Origin: Bacillota bacterium
GTDB taxonomy: Bacteria; Bacillota; Clostridia; Acetivibrionales; DTU013
Reading direction: 5' to 3'
Length of the DNA stretch: 29,160 nucleotides
Assembly (NCBI GenBank): GCA_023409735.1
Contig: JAEYRB010000061.1
Location: 1 to 29,160 of the forward strand
A program made the translations under genes and the position numbers. Of this stretch, positions 1-9,187 are shown piece by piece (the stretch's first letter is position 1; every line of letters starts with the position of its first letter). Under the pieces are notes generated by a model. It was not told the DNA's origin. It did not search any database and saw only the letters and a program-made list of their open reading frames with translations.

Positions 1-1
1 C

Positions 2-1444
2 CTTAAAGCCGGTTCATATAATGTGCGTCTTACAATATGGTATTCCACTTCTGACGGTAAGCTCCATGATGATTTACCGGGCGTAAAAAATATCATTATG
101 AACATAGATGATGCCGGTGTAATCATAACGCCGACTATAGGGGATGAAATAATAGTTACCCAGGCACAGATAAATGCAAATGCAAACATATCAGTTCCGG
201 TGAGCGCACTTGCGCAGCTTATGAACTATAAGGATGCTTCAAAAATAAGCAAGTGGGTAATTCACATGAGGAAGGAGCCTTCCGGATCAGACGATCAGTA
301 CCAGGCCTTTACTTATACAAGCGGACTTGGGTTAACTCAAAGTGCGAGTAAGACATTTACCATTCCTGCAGGTGTTCTCAAAAATGCAGACTATTATACT
401 CAATACTTTGCGGTATCAGCCTTATGTACTGTAAATGGTACTGCTGTTTCAAGCAGCACTGTAACATGCTCAATTACTCTTAAAAAGGAATTAAATAAGC
501 CTGTTGCTATATTAACTGCACCGTCCTCTACAGTTGCCGGTCAGCTAGTTACATTAAGCGGTGAAAAGTCATACAGTAAGAACGGATCTATTGTAGCATA
601 CAAAATTTCAATACCTGATATTGGGTGGTCTGTGAGCACAGTTTCCGGACAAGTGGGGCTGCCTTATGGAAAGGATTCCTACGAGGTCACTCTTACTGTA
701 ACTGACAGCCTGGGAATGACTGATACGGATACAAAAACAATATCTATATCAGCGCCGCTGCCTAATCCTATGATTACAGTATCAGGTAAGCTTAAGGAAT
801 ACAGAATCTGCTATTTAAAGGCTGATGATTTTTTCGACTTTTATAACATGCCGCACATGTATGCTGTTGATTATTCAAAAACCACATGGAAGGTAAAGTC
901 TGTTGATAGTACCGGGGCTGATATGTCTACAGCATATGTTATAACTCATATTGATACAGACCCTTCTAAAGTTGAGGGTGATGTATATAAAGAGGGAGCT
1001 GCTGCCGGTATAAGAACATTGCCTATGATATTTAAAAATAAGGGTAATTATGATATTACGGTCACACTGGTTAACTCGTTAGGCATGTCTAATTCTGTGA
1101 CTAAGCGTATTACAATAGCCGAGGACATTGCGCCGGTTTCCAAAGTAATAACGCAGCCAATTATTCATAGAGAGATTGCTGCCGAAGATGGGTACTATTC
1201 TAGGCTTACTGTAACTGATGAATCCTATAGCCCTGATGGTGACTATATAGCCTACAGAAAGATATATACGATATATGATGCTAACAACAATGGCACATTT
1301 GGGGACGGAGAGGATAAAACAATAGTTATAGATGAGTCATCAGACCGGGACTATATAGAAAACAATAGGACATTTACCAAAATGATAAAGGATGTAGGCA
1401 AGTATAGAACTTATTTGGTTGTTGAAGAGGGGTTTGTTCCATGA
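2..1444 (+). CDS. PKD-repeat secreted protein, 3' fragment
   Basis: The reading frame is open at the left edge: codons from position 2 read LKAGSYNVRLTI, a typical last strand of a PKD domain, so the GTG at 23 is an internal codon and the gene starts outside the window. About 480 residues remain. They contain one clear PKD domain (roughly window positions 500-765, ending with SYEVTLTVTDSLGM), a second divergent beta-sandwich region (about 770-1125, ending with NYDITVTLVNSLGMSN) and a start of a third (from about 1130) with an acidic, calcium-loop-like DANNNGTFGDGED stretch. PKD domains are extracellular beta-sandwiches used as spacers or for carbohydrate/protein binding. No catalytic motif is seen. 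The stop overlaps the next start as ATGA (1441-1444), which implies translational coupling. The last domain looks cut short after YRTYLVVEEGFVP. A surface or secreted role is inferred from domain type; the specific function is unknown. Confidence 0.8.
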   Translation, partial: LKAGSYNVRLTIWYSTSDGKLHDDLPGVKNIIMNIDDAGVIITPTIGDEIIVTQAQINANANISVPVSALAQLMNYKDASKISKWVIHMRKEPSGSDDQYQAFTYTSGLGLTQSASKTFTIPAGVLKNADYYTQYFAVSALCTVNGTAVSSSTVTCSITLKKELNKPVAILTAPSSTVAGQLVTLSGEKSYSKNGSIVAYKISIPDIGWSVSTVSGQVGLPYGKDSYEVTLTVTDSLGMTDTDTKTISISAPLPNPMITVSGKLKEYRICYLKADDFFDFYNMPHMYAVDYSKTTWKVKSVDSTGADMSTAYVITHIDTDPSKVEGDVYKEGAAAGIRTLPMIFKNKGNYDITVTLVNSLGMSNSVTKRITIAEDIAPVSKVITQPIIHREIAAEDGYYSRLTVTDESYSPDGDYIAYRKIYTIYDANNNGTFGDGEDKTIVIDESSDRDYIENNRTFTKMIKDVGKYRTYLVVEEGFVP

Positions 1445-4400
1445 ATAATAAGATATACGTAAAATTAATAGCTGTTGTAGTTATTGCTTTACAACTTATT
1501 TGTTTTATATCATATGGAAGTGTGATTAATACCGGGCTTAAATCCCCTAGTAATGCTGATACAGACAACATCAACCTTCCTCCGAATGTTGACTTTCAGC
1601 TCCAGAAGCAGCGCAAGGTTGATTTAAGGTTCATTGTAGGCGATACAAGCACTTATACAGAGGCCATTGTTACTACTCAGGTAAATGCTGTACTTAAACC
1701 CCGGCTTGATGATGAAGATATTATTTATACTGTATCGGTAGGGAGCAGTAAAACAGGTACTACACCGATTTTAACTTCTCTCGAAAGTATTACTTTTGAC
1801 AGCAGCAAGGATACCTATTACATATACATAGCAGACAAGGCTTTATCTGAGTTAACCACAGCTCCAGGACAGAGTGCGATACTTAGCAAGCTACTCAGCA
1901 GCAATGTTAATATTATCGGCCTTGGTAATTCTTCTAATCAGAGTCAGCTTGAAACTCTTATATCCAAAAACGGAGGCTGCGGTAAGTTCATAAGCAACGG
2001 TAATGCAGCGACTGCCTTTTCACAGCTTGCAGATTATATCTGTAAGAATTGCAGCGCAAATATTGTTATTAATCTCGGTGATACCGGTTATACTTTAGAT
2101 ACCGTTAAAAGCAGGGTGAACGCTGTGCTAAAGCCTATGCTTTCACAGAATGGAATCAACAATAACATCACATATAAAAATGTAAAAAAGGTTGAAGATA
2201 GGTTAATATGGGTCAATAAAAATAATAATAAAAATATTTATGCGTATGACTCACAGACAAACGCAACAACGGTCATAGGTACAATGTCGTATTCTGTTAA
2301 GGATGCGTGTATGAGCCGTGACAGTAAAATATACTATATTCCTATGGATTATAACGGTGAGACAATAGAAGAAATTCGTGTTTATGATTTAATCACTAAA
2401 ACGGACAAGCGATATACGCTTCCGCCGACTTATGACTATTATGGAACTAATTATTATACGCCTACTGATATCGCTGTTGATAGTAACGGTACTATATGTA
2501 TAAATGCTTTTAGGGTGATATATTCAGCCGAATATGGAACATACACATATAATTCCAAAACCCTTACATGGAGCTATTTAGGTGTTACCATGAGTAACAT
2601 TGTCACCGCCGCTAATGGCAATGCATTTGTAGGCATTTGCCAGTCTTATGACGGCAGTGGTAACCGCAACCTGGCAGCTAATGGCAGCAGTGTCCCATCA
2701 GGCACATTATCTGATTCTAATTCATTTCCTCAATATCTTACAGCTAACAGAGACGGAAACTTTTATTATGCCGCCCATGCTACACAGCCGGGGCTTTATA
2801 AATATACTCCAGGTGTTGGTATTACTAATGGCGTATTTAGTGCCCCCTTTAACCAACGTAATATTTATATCAATATGGTAAGCGGAGATTCGGGTAAGCT
2901 ATTGATAGCTGCTCGTGGAACCGGCAACTATGTTTCTGACCCGTCCCTTAATCCATATGGTTTGTATGAAGTAGATACAACGACTAATACATCACGGCAG
3001 CTTGTTCCCGGTAATTCTGACCATACTTTTACTATGTATGCTTATTCTCAGAGTAACAAGCTGCTTTATTACGGGGATTCATTTTACGGTTACTCACCTT
3101 CTGCCGGAGGTTATGTTACAACAAAAACAAATTACATATATGACATAAAGAATGGCACTATTCAAAATACGTCCTTTTCATATAATGGAGATTTTAAATT
3201 CCTCAATTCTATCCAGCCATTTGACATATACTCAGATAAAGCGGTACCGATTAGTGATGTTTTAAGCCCTGCTTTTTTTAAGAATGACGGCACTGATTAT
3301 TTTGTACAAATCAGCGATAAAAGCATAGATGAATTAGCCGATAATACAAAGCTCACACAAATAGCCAATGATCTTAAAGGCAGCAATGTAAGATTTGTGG
3401 GCCTTGGAAGAAGCGCAAATTCTACACAGCTTAAGGCTCTTACTGATGCAGTGGGTTTAGGCGATTATTTCGATAACACCAGCCTTGATTCAGCCTTAAC
3501 CAATTTAGGTAATTACATTATTGATGTAAGTATGCCTAAGTCAAGGAAGCTGTCCAATTATATACTGGATACGGATACTATAGACAGCTATAGTACGTCC
3601 TATAATGACCCTGAATGTGATGCTTATGATAATATATTCAGTATAGCACATGACCCGTCCCACTTTATAAAGGGCAATGGCAGCAGCATAAGCATAAGTA
3701 ATTCAAATGGATATTCTTCTTATAACGGAAGATATGTATCAAGTCTGCCGGGTACATTTACTGAGGTTGATAGTCTTGGCAATACTGTGTCTAAGGTTGG
3801 TGCTTATACTATTGAATATAAGGCCAATGACAAGCCAAAAGCTGATGATACACGATTTGACGAATACAGACAGCTCAGTAATACTTCAACTCAAAAGGTC
3901 AATGTATGTCGTAAGCCTATTGCCCAATACACAATAACGCACAAGGGCAACGGGCAAAGCTATAATATTGAATTGAGTGATAATGGTTATAGCTATTCAC
4001 CCGACCACACCGGCAGGACTGATAAGGGAATAGCACTAAGGAAATGGGGGATTGCCGAGGTAACTGCTGATACAGCTGATATAGAGTGGAGTTATACGAT
4101 TACTACCAATAAAACAATTACTTACAATGTGCAAACAGGCCGTGAATATTTAGTCAGCTTACAGGTGCAGGATATAAATGCTGATGATGGCTACGGTTTT
4201 TGGAGTGATCCTCTTGTAAGGACGGTAAAAACAACAGATATACCTGTGGCAATATTCTCTATAGCTCCAAATCCGCTGCTGCTTTCAGGTACGGCCACCG
4301 TGACAGATTCTTCATACGCTGTAACTTATGGAGCGACTATAACAAAGCGTAGGTGGAATATTAAGAAGGTCGGGGATGCAACCTTTTCGTATGCTAACAA

Positions 4401-5595
4401 GGACTATTGCAAAACTAACTATAGCGATAGTGGTATCGGTACATATGAAATAACGCTGGAGGTCTGCGATAGTTACAACCTATGGAGTAAGCCATATAAG
4501 CAGACACTTAGGGTTATAGAAAATCAAGCGCCGACTATTACTGCGGCTCCAACAAGCAGGGCATGGAGCAATGCAGATATTGTTGTAGATGTATCTGCCA
4601 CTGATTCAGGCGGCAGTGGCCTGGCAGCAGTTGAATATGGCTGGACGAAGGATAGCAGTTATCTAAGCAGCGTTAAAAGAATTGTACTGCCTGCAGCACA
4701 ATATAGAAATAGTTATAACTTCAATACTACTCAAACTCAAGAGGGCATATGGTATTTGTTTGCAAGAGCATCGGACTATTCAGGCAACTACAGCAATTCA
4801 GGCAATTTTAAGGTTTGGGGCTCATATAAATGTGATAAGACTGATCCGTCAGGTGTGTTCAATGTAAAGAGCAGGACAGCTGAAAGCACTACTGTCACAT
4901 TTGCACCAACTGACAAGCTTAGCGGTGTATACCACTGGAGATACCGCATTTCTTTAGATTCCGGCTGTACGTATGGCGATTGGAGTCTATATTATACAGG
5001 GGATAAAACAGGTGAAATTATATTAAATCAGAGCGGGTATTGTGTTATACAAGCTGAGGTCACTGATAATGCCGGCAATATCGCAATAGTAGGATCAGAT
5101 GTGTATGAGGTAGCAGCATTAGGAATTACCGATGTTTCCATAACCGGATACTGGAATCATTGGCGCGGACAGGTCGATATGTTTGGAAAGCAATTGACAA
5201 ATGAGCCCCATAGATTTTTATCACTTGAGCGGGTTAAAATTGACATCAAAACTGTAGGTGATCCTGATAGAGTAACAGTTCGTTTTAGCCCTGAGCTTGA
5301 AGCAATGACATATTCTGATCCACATGGCAACGTGTATAACTACGGCGATTTTTTCGATTACAAGGTTAAATTCCCCGAGGATTCAACGTTTGCTGTATCA
5401 AACAATCATATCAGCTGGGAGTACAATCTTCCTTTGGCGCTGTCAACAAAGGACTGGAACAACTTGAGACAGAGGCCTGCCTATACCATGATCGTGACAG
5501 CGTATAAGGGCAGCAGTAGTGTTGTCGCAAAAATTAATGATATTGAAATAACAGGCAACATATATGATCTAACATATATTCAGCCTGTTCAATAA
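1441..5595 (+). CDS. Large secreted vWA-like/beta-propeller/PKD-Ig protein
   Basis: 1384 residues. The start ATG is preceded by AGAGGGG (1426-1432) and overlaps the stop of the upstream PKD gene. Residues 1-27 form a signal peptide (basic MNNKIYVK, then a hydrophobic run). Residues 61-203 resemble a von Willebrand A fold: its end (NVNIIGLGNSSNQSQLETLI, then a predicted helix) is typical, but a full DxSxS metal site is absent. A second copy begins at 206-250 (NLGDT, VNAVLKPML) and resumes at about 600-697 (NVRFVGLGRSANSTQLKALT). Between them, about 251-598, lies a blade-like region rich in IYAYD, KIYYI, GLYKYT and LLYYG repeats that I read as a beta-propeller. PKD/Ig-like domains follow at about 825-1025 and 1030-1225 (the latter with ATDSGGSGLAAVEYGW), and then a distinct C-terminal domain (about 1228-1384). 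No LPXTG motif or S-layer repeats are seen, so it is probably secreted or held non-covalently. Function is unknown. Confidence 0.85.
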   Translation: MNNKIYVKLIAVVVIALQLICFISYGSVINTGLKSPSNADTDNINLPPNVDFQLQKQRKVDLRFIVGDTSTYTEAIVTTQVNAVLKPRLDDEDIIYTVSVGSSKTGTTPILTSLESITFDSSKDTYYIYIADKALSELTTAPGQSAILSKLLSSNVNIIGLGNSSNQSQLETLISKNGGCGKFISNGNAATAFSQLADYICKNCSANIVINLGDTGYTLDTVKSRVNAVLKPMLSQNGINNNITYKNVKKVEDRLIWVNKNNNKNIYAYDSQTNATTVIGTMSYSVKDACMSRDSKIYYIPMDYNGETIEEIRVYDLITKTDKRYTLPPTYDYYGTNYYTPTDIAVDSNGTICINAFRVIYSAEYGTYTYNSKTLTWSYLGVTMSNIVTAANGNAFVGICQSYDGSGNRNLAANGSSVPSGTLSDSNSFPQYLTANRDGNFYYAAHATQPGLYKYTPGVGITNGVFSAPFNQRNIYINMVSGDSGKLLIAARGTGNYVSDPSLNPYGLYEVDTTTNTSRQLVPGNSDHTFTMYAYSQSNKLLYYGDSFYGYSPSAGGYVTTKTNYIYDIKNGTIQNTSFSYNGDFKFLNSIQPFDIYSDKAVPISDVLSPAFFKNDGTDYFVQISDKSIDELADNTKLTQIANDLKGSNVRFVGLGRSANSTQLKALTDAVGLGDYFDNTSLDSALTNLGNYIIDVSMPKSRKLSNYILDTDTIDSYSTSYNDPECDAYDNIFSIAHDPSHFIKGNGSSISISNSNGYSSYNGRYVSSLPGTFTEVDSLGNTVSKVGAYTIEYKANDKPKADDTRFDEYRQLSNTSTQKVNVCRKPIAQYTITHKGNGQSYNIELSDNGYSYSPDHTGRTDKGIALRKWGIAEVTADTADIEWSYTITTNKTITYNVQTGREYLVSLQVQDINADDGYGFWSDPLVRTVKTTDIPVAIFSIAPNPLLLSGTATVTDSSYAVTYGATITKRRWNIKKVGDATFSYANKDYCKTNYSDSGIGTYEITLEVCDSYNLWSKPYKQTLRVIENQAPTITAAPTSRAWSNADIVVDVSATDSGGSGLAAVEYGWTKDSSYLSSVKRIVLPAAQYRNSYNFNTTQTQEGIWYLFARASDYSGNYSNSGNFKVWGSYKCDKTDPSGVFNVKSRTAESTTVTFAPTDKLSGVYHWRYRISLDSGCTYGDWSLYYTGDKTGEIILNQSGYCVIQAEVTDNAGNIAIVGSDVYEVAALGITDVSITGYWNHWRGQVDMFGKQLTNEPHRFLSLERVKIDIKTVGDPDRVTVRFSPELEAMTYSDPHGNVYNYGDFFDYKVKFPEDSTFAVSNNHISWEYNLPLALSTKDWNNLRQRPAYTMIVTAYKGSSSVVAKINDIEITGNIYDLTYIQPVQ

Positions 5596-5898
5596 TGTAC
5601 TTATGAAATGTATTATTTGGAGACATATTTCGACTAACTCCTGAATATGAAGTCGGAGTGATAAGTTCAACTGATGCGGTTGTCGAAGCTATAGTAGATA
5701 TTTGTCTGTTTATGTTCTTTTACTATTTAGATGCGTCTAATTATGTTAAAATATATACAAGCTATATAATTATAGATATTTTGCAGAGTGTATATTTGAA
5801 GCAAAGTCTTGGCAGACATATTAGCAGTGGTGACGTATTTATTTAGCAGAAATACAATAATAATTTTATAACAAATATCTTTAAAGAGGGGAAAATAT
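5596..5898. other. Intergenic region, no gene seen
   Basis: About 300 AT-rich bases separate the PKD gene from the DUF975 gene. A weak imperfect dyad of AATAAT/ATTATT follows the stop codon (about 5592-5618) without a T-tract, so it is not a convincing terminator. A 62-codon open frame at 5658-5846 has no ribosome binding site and an unlikely composition. Close to the next gene the sequence is very AT-rich (5845-5880) and may hold its promoter, but I cannot place -35 and -10 boxes with confidence. Confidence 0.4.
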
Positions 5899-6666
5899 AT
5901 GTGGGCTAGAATAGGTTTAAAGACGAGAGCAAAGAACGTTCTCAGGACAAATTACTGGACTTCATTTCTTGTAGGTCTTGTTATTTTGTTTGCAGTTGGA
6001 GGAGCCGCCAGTTTAAACTGGAGAACATCGTATAATGAGATCAACAATAATGGCGGAATCTATTTCAATATGAATCCTGTGGCTATTATTCCAATTGTTT
6101 TAATAGCATTAACAGCGGCAATGATTGCAATATTATTTGCGCTTGCAATTAAGATTTTATTAGCATATCCTTTGGAGGTCGGCGGAAGAAAATACTTTGT
6201 TCAATCGGCACAGTATATTGATAACAGAGGCTGCTTCAGATTTGCATTTAATTCTGCTAATTACGGGCATATTATAGGGGCAATGTTTTTAAGAGGCTTA
6301 TTTACATTCCTGTGGTCTTTACTTTTTATAATACCGGGCATCATAAAATTTTATTCCTATAGAATGGTTCCGTATATTCTTGCCGATAATCCTAATATTG
6401 GCGCATCAAGGGCAATTAAGCTGAGCAGGGATATGACCTACGGACATAAATGGAATATATTCGTGCTTGACCTCTCGTTCATTGGATGGTATATTTTAGG
6501 AGCGATATGCCTAGGTATAGGTACTCTATTTGTCAATCCTTATGCGTATGCAACAGATGCTGAGCTATATCTTGTACTCAGGCAGAATGCCATTGAAAGA
6601 AATTTGTGTACCTGTGAAGAACTCCTGCTCCATGATGCAGGTATTGAAAATGGAGAGAATTTTTAG
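5899..6666 (+). CDS. DUF975 family membrane protein
   Basis: 255 residues, ATG start preceded by AAAGAGGGG with 8-9 nt spacing. The protein matches the DUF975 family of Firmicutes integral membrane proteins: an N-terminal amphipathic lead (MWARIGLKTRAKNVLR), hydrophobic segments at about 22-39, 61-90, 125-150 and 186-212, the signature YPLEVGGRKYF (90-100), and a late NPYAYATDAELYLVLR stretch typical of the family's last conserved block. No enzymatic residues are visible and the molecular role of the family is not established. It is followed 111 bases later by the rhomboid-like gene on the same strand, and the two probably share a transcript that ends at the terminator at 7711. Family assignment is firm; function is open. 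Confidence 0.9.
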   Translation: MWARIGLKTRAKNVLRTNYWTSFLVGLVILFAVGGAASLNWRTSYNEINNNGGIYFNMNPVAIIPIVLIALTAAMIAILFALAIKILLAYPLEVGGRKYFVQSAQYIDNRGCFRFAFNSANYGHIIGAMFLRGLFTFLWSLLFIIPGIIKFYSYRMVPYILADNPNIGASRAIKLSRDMTYGHKWNIFVLDLSFIGWYILGAICLGIGTLFVNPYAYATDAELYLVLRQNAIERNLCTCEELLLHDAGIENGENF

Positions 6667-6777
6667 GCTACTCGTCTGCGCAGTCCAGGCGTGCCTTCAT
6701 ATGTCTCGTTATAGAAGATGAGAATATATGCGCCTTGTTATAATAACAATAACGGATCGAAGGGATTGATTTTACTA

Positions 6778-7599
6778 TTGGGTTGGCTTAATAAGCTCGA
6801 AAGAAAAATAGGCAAATATGCCATAAGAAATTTAATGCTCTATATTGTTGCAATTAACGGTCTGGTATCACTTCTGACTTATTTGTTATCTTATTATAAT
6901 AAAGAACTGACTATCCTCACTAAGATGTCACTGGATATTCCTATGGTCATGCAGGGAGAGGTTTGGAGGCTTATAACCTTCCTTTTCATTCCATGGACTA
7001 CATCTCCCATATGGCTGCTTTTTACGCTTTATTTTTACTATATGGTTGGGACCTCGCTGGAGCATGAATGGGGTTCATTCAAATTTAATGTGTATTACCT
7101 AGTTGGAATTTTGGGAACTATAGGCGTAGCATTTTTGGGTGGCGCAGGCTCATCTACATTGCTTAACCTTTCACTTGTTTTAGCCTTTGCGTATCTATTT
7201 CCTAATTATCAGATACTGATGTTTTTCTTCATACCGGTTAAGATCAAATATCTGGCCATCCTGTATGTTCTGGGCCTGGGCCTTACGATATTGGGAAATC
7301 CGCTATTTGGCTTGATAACAGTTTTAGGCTCTATGATCAACTTCATCCTTTTTTTTGGAAAGGATCTTATAGTGCGCATTGGTACGGGCAGAAAGGTTTA
7401 TTACAACCGGAGAGAATTTGAATCAAAAATACCAAAGGATGTAACCATTCATAGGTGTACGATATGTGGCCGTACTGAAAAGGATGATAGAAATCTGGAA
7501 TTTCGCTACTGCTCTGAATGCGAAGGTGATTATGAATACTGTATGGAGCACCTTGAAAATCATGTGCATGTAAAAAAGGAACAGGATCAGCTGCAATAG
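6778..7599 (+). CDS. Rhomboid-like membrane protein without catalytic residues, zinc-ribbon tail
   Basis: With a TTG start at 6778 the product is 273 residues and begins MGWLNKLERKIGKYAIRNLM; GAAGGGA (6759-6765) lies 12 nt upstream. An ATG at 6718 in the same frame would add 20 residues (CYNNNNGSKG and so on) that look unlike a conserved N-terminus and has no clear ribosome binding site. Residues 60-111 carry rhomboid-family landmarks (GEVWRLITFLF, LLFTLYFYYMVGTSLE, WGSFKF) and several membrane segments run from about 15 to 195. The usual catalytic GxSG is not present (the corresponding stretch reads STLLNLSLVLAFAYLFP) and no histidine occurs where the second catalytic residue would be (TVLGSMINFILF). 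It is therefore probably a pseudoprotease. The cytoplasmic tail has C227-x2-C230, C245-x2-C248, C255, H258, H262 and H264, a likely zinc-binding unit. Confidence 0.8.
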   Translation: MGWLNKLERKIGKYAIRNLMLYIVAINGLVSLLTYLLSYYNKELTILTKMSLDIPMVMQGEVWRLITFLFIPWTTSPIWLLFTLYFYYMVGTSLEHEWGSFKFNVYYLVGILGTIGVAFLGGAGSSTLLNLSLVLAFAYLFPNYQILMFFFIPVKIKYLAILYVLGLGLTILGNPLFGLITVLGSMINFILFFGKDLIVRIGTGRKVYYNRREFESKIPKDVTIHRCTICGRTEKDDRNLEFRYCSECEGDYEYCMEHLENHVHVKKEQDQLQ

Positions 7600-7710
7600 T
7601 AGAGGAATTATTCTTTAGTTAGTCGAAGTAATTATGTACAGATAACATAAATAATGTATCAATCTTTTACTAGATTATCAGATTATTTAACTAATTGCTG
7701 TATAATTATT

Positions 7711-7744
7711 AAAAAGCAGATAACTTACCGTCATCTGCTTTTTT
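7711..7744. terminator. Bidirectional intrinsic terminator
   Basis: A perfect 11-bp stem (AAAAAGCAGAT at 7711-7721 with ATCTGCTTTTT at 7733-7743) encloses an 11-nt loop, with T-runs on both strands. It lies about 110 bases after the rhomboid-like gene on the plus strand and is also the first terminator-like structure met by transcripts leaving wecB on the minus strand, so it can serve both convergent units. Confidence 0.85.
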
Positions 7745-8038
7745 GATGTGTGCTGATAATGCCACATACACTACTAATGTGTAAATTCAATACGAATATA
7801 TGCTTTAACTTGTGCAAGACTGTTTACAATGCGTATATTTGACATGGTTCTATCTGATAGAATTAATGTTCACTAAAATGTCATTTAAAGAAGCAGTAGC
7901 CTGTTTAATTTTATCAATATATACACTTATCTCTTTTTCATTGCCTAAATCGTCTTATCTTAATTTTCTGATCATGGAGAATAGACAGCATAATTGTATT
8001 CAAGTCTTAAAATTATCAGGTACAACTATTCTCAGGTA
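7745..8038. other. Gap between convergent units, no gene seen
   Basis: About 290 AT-rich bases between the bidirectional terminator and the wecB stop codon. An open frame running into the wecB 3' end (7812-8129) has no ribosome binding site and overlaps wecB in antisense. No RNA gene or repeat is recognisable. If wecB has no closer terminator, this stretch is its 3' untranslated region. Confidence 0.4.
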
Positions 8039-9187
8039 TTACTTAAACTCCTTTGGCTTTTCTGTGCTTCGGCCGAATTCGAATAGTATGGCCTCTGCTA
8101 TGCGTTCAGAAGCGTGGCCGTCACCATAAGGATTAACAGCCCTAGCCATGTGCTCGTACTCAATGCTGTCTTCAAGCAGCTGTGAGGCAAGCTCTTTGAT
8201 TTGCTCCCTATCAGTTCCTGCAAGCCTAACCGTTCCGGCTGTTACAGCCTCGGGGCGCTCTGTTTCCTTGCGCAGCACCAATACAGGCTTGCCAAGCGCC
8301 GGCGCTTCCTCCTGAAGTCCGCCTGAATCGGTCATTATGAAGTACGATCTATCCATAAGATTGTGCATATCCTGCACATCCAGCGGGTCTATCAGATGTA
8401 TTCGCTCATTGGAGCCAAGTATTCTGAATACAGTTTCCCGAACAGCAGGATTCAGATGGACGGCATATATAATTTCTACGTCATCATAACCTGCAGCAAT
8501 ATCATTGAGTGCCAGGCATATCTGCTCAAGGGGCTCACCAAGGTTTTCGCGTCTGTGGGCTGTAACGGTGATAATTCTTTTCCCGCTCAGGTTGATGCTT
8601 TTAAGCTGCTCGCTTTGAAACACATAATCCTTGCTGACAGTAGTCTTTAAGGCATCAATTACTGTATTGCCTGTTATGTAGATCTTGTCGGAGCCGATAC
8701 CTTCATTGAGCAAATTCGCTTTGTTTGCAGTGGTTGGCGCAAAATGAAGATTTGCAAGCGAACCTGTCAGCTTCCTGTTCATTTCCTCAGGGTATGGTGA
8801 GTACCTGTCAAAGGTTCTCAGACCTGCCTCCACATGACCTACCGGTATTTTGCGGTAAAATGCTGCAAGTGCTGAGGCAAAGCATGTGGTGGTGTCACCG
8901 TGAACAAGCACGATATCAGGCCTGCTTTTGTCAAATAGCTCTGTCAGGCCTAAAAAAGCCCTTGAGGTTATCTGTTCTAGTGTCTGCCTGTCCTGCATTA
9001 TATTAAGGTCGAAGTGGGGATCTATTTTGAATATGTCAAGCACCTGATCAAGCATTTGCCTATGCTGAGCAGTTACGCATACGTCAGTCTCGATTTCAGT
9101 ATACTTTTCAAGTTCTTTGACCAGAGGTGCCATCTTGACAGCATCCGGTCTTGTCCCGAATATGGGCATTACTTTTATTCTATTCAT
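8039..9187 (-). CDS. wecB: UDP-N-acetylglucosamine 2-epimerase (non-hydrolysing)
   Basis: 382 residues, the usual length for the family (also called mnaA). It interconverts UDP-GlcNAc and UDP-ManNAc in the cytoplasm, supplying ManNAc for wall teichoic acid-type linkage units or other surface glycans. Recognisable motifs are GTRPDAVKMAPL near residue 12, VHGDTTTCFASALAAFY (about 94-110), VGHVEAGLRTFDRYSPYPEE with the catalytic-region acidic and histidine residues, AHRRENLG and TDSGGLQEEAPALGKPVLVLR, followed by ETERPEA. The ATG start overlaps the tagO stop as ATGA (9184-9187), so the two are translationally coupled. This pairing with the TagO-type transferase supports a shared role in undecaprenyl-linked glycopolymer synthesis. 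In many Firmicutes the F1Fo ATP synthase operon follows this gene; here it does not. Confidence 0.95.
   Translation of the reverse strand: MNRIKVMPIFGTRPDAVKMAPLVKELEKYTEIETDVCVTAQHRQMLDQVLDIFKIDPHFDLNIMQDRQTLEQITSRAFLGLTELFDKSRPDIVLVHGDTTTCFASALAAFYRKIPVGHVEAGLRTFDRYSPYPEEMNRKLTGSLANLHFAPTTANKANLLNEGIGSDKIYITGNTVIDALKTTVSKDYVFQSEQLKSINLSGKRIITVTAHRRENLGEPLEQICLALNDIAAGYDDVEIIYAVHLNPAVRETVFRILGSNERIHLIDPLDVQDMHNLMDRSYFIMTDSGGLQEEAPALGKPVLVLRKETERPEAVTAGTVRLAGTDREQIKELASQLLEDSIEYEHMARAVNPYGDGHASERIAEAILFEFGRSTEKPKEFK

Noticed and set aside
1621..2049. Classical metal-binding (MIDAS) vWA domain
   Set aside because: The first strand reads FIVGDTSTY and, in the second copy, NLGDTGYT, so the full DxSxS pattern is missing. 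Only a vWA-like fold is claimed.
5658..5846. 62-codon frame between the PKD and DUF975 genes
   Set aside because: No ribosome binding site, no recognisable domain, and AT-rich spacer composition.
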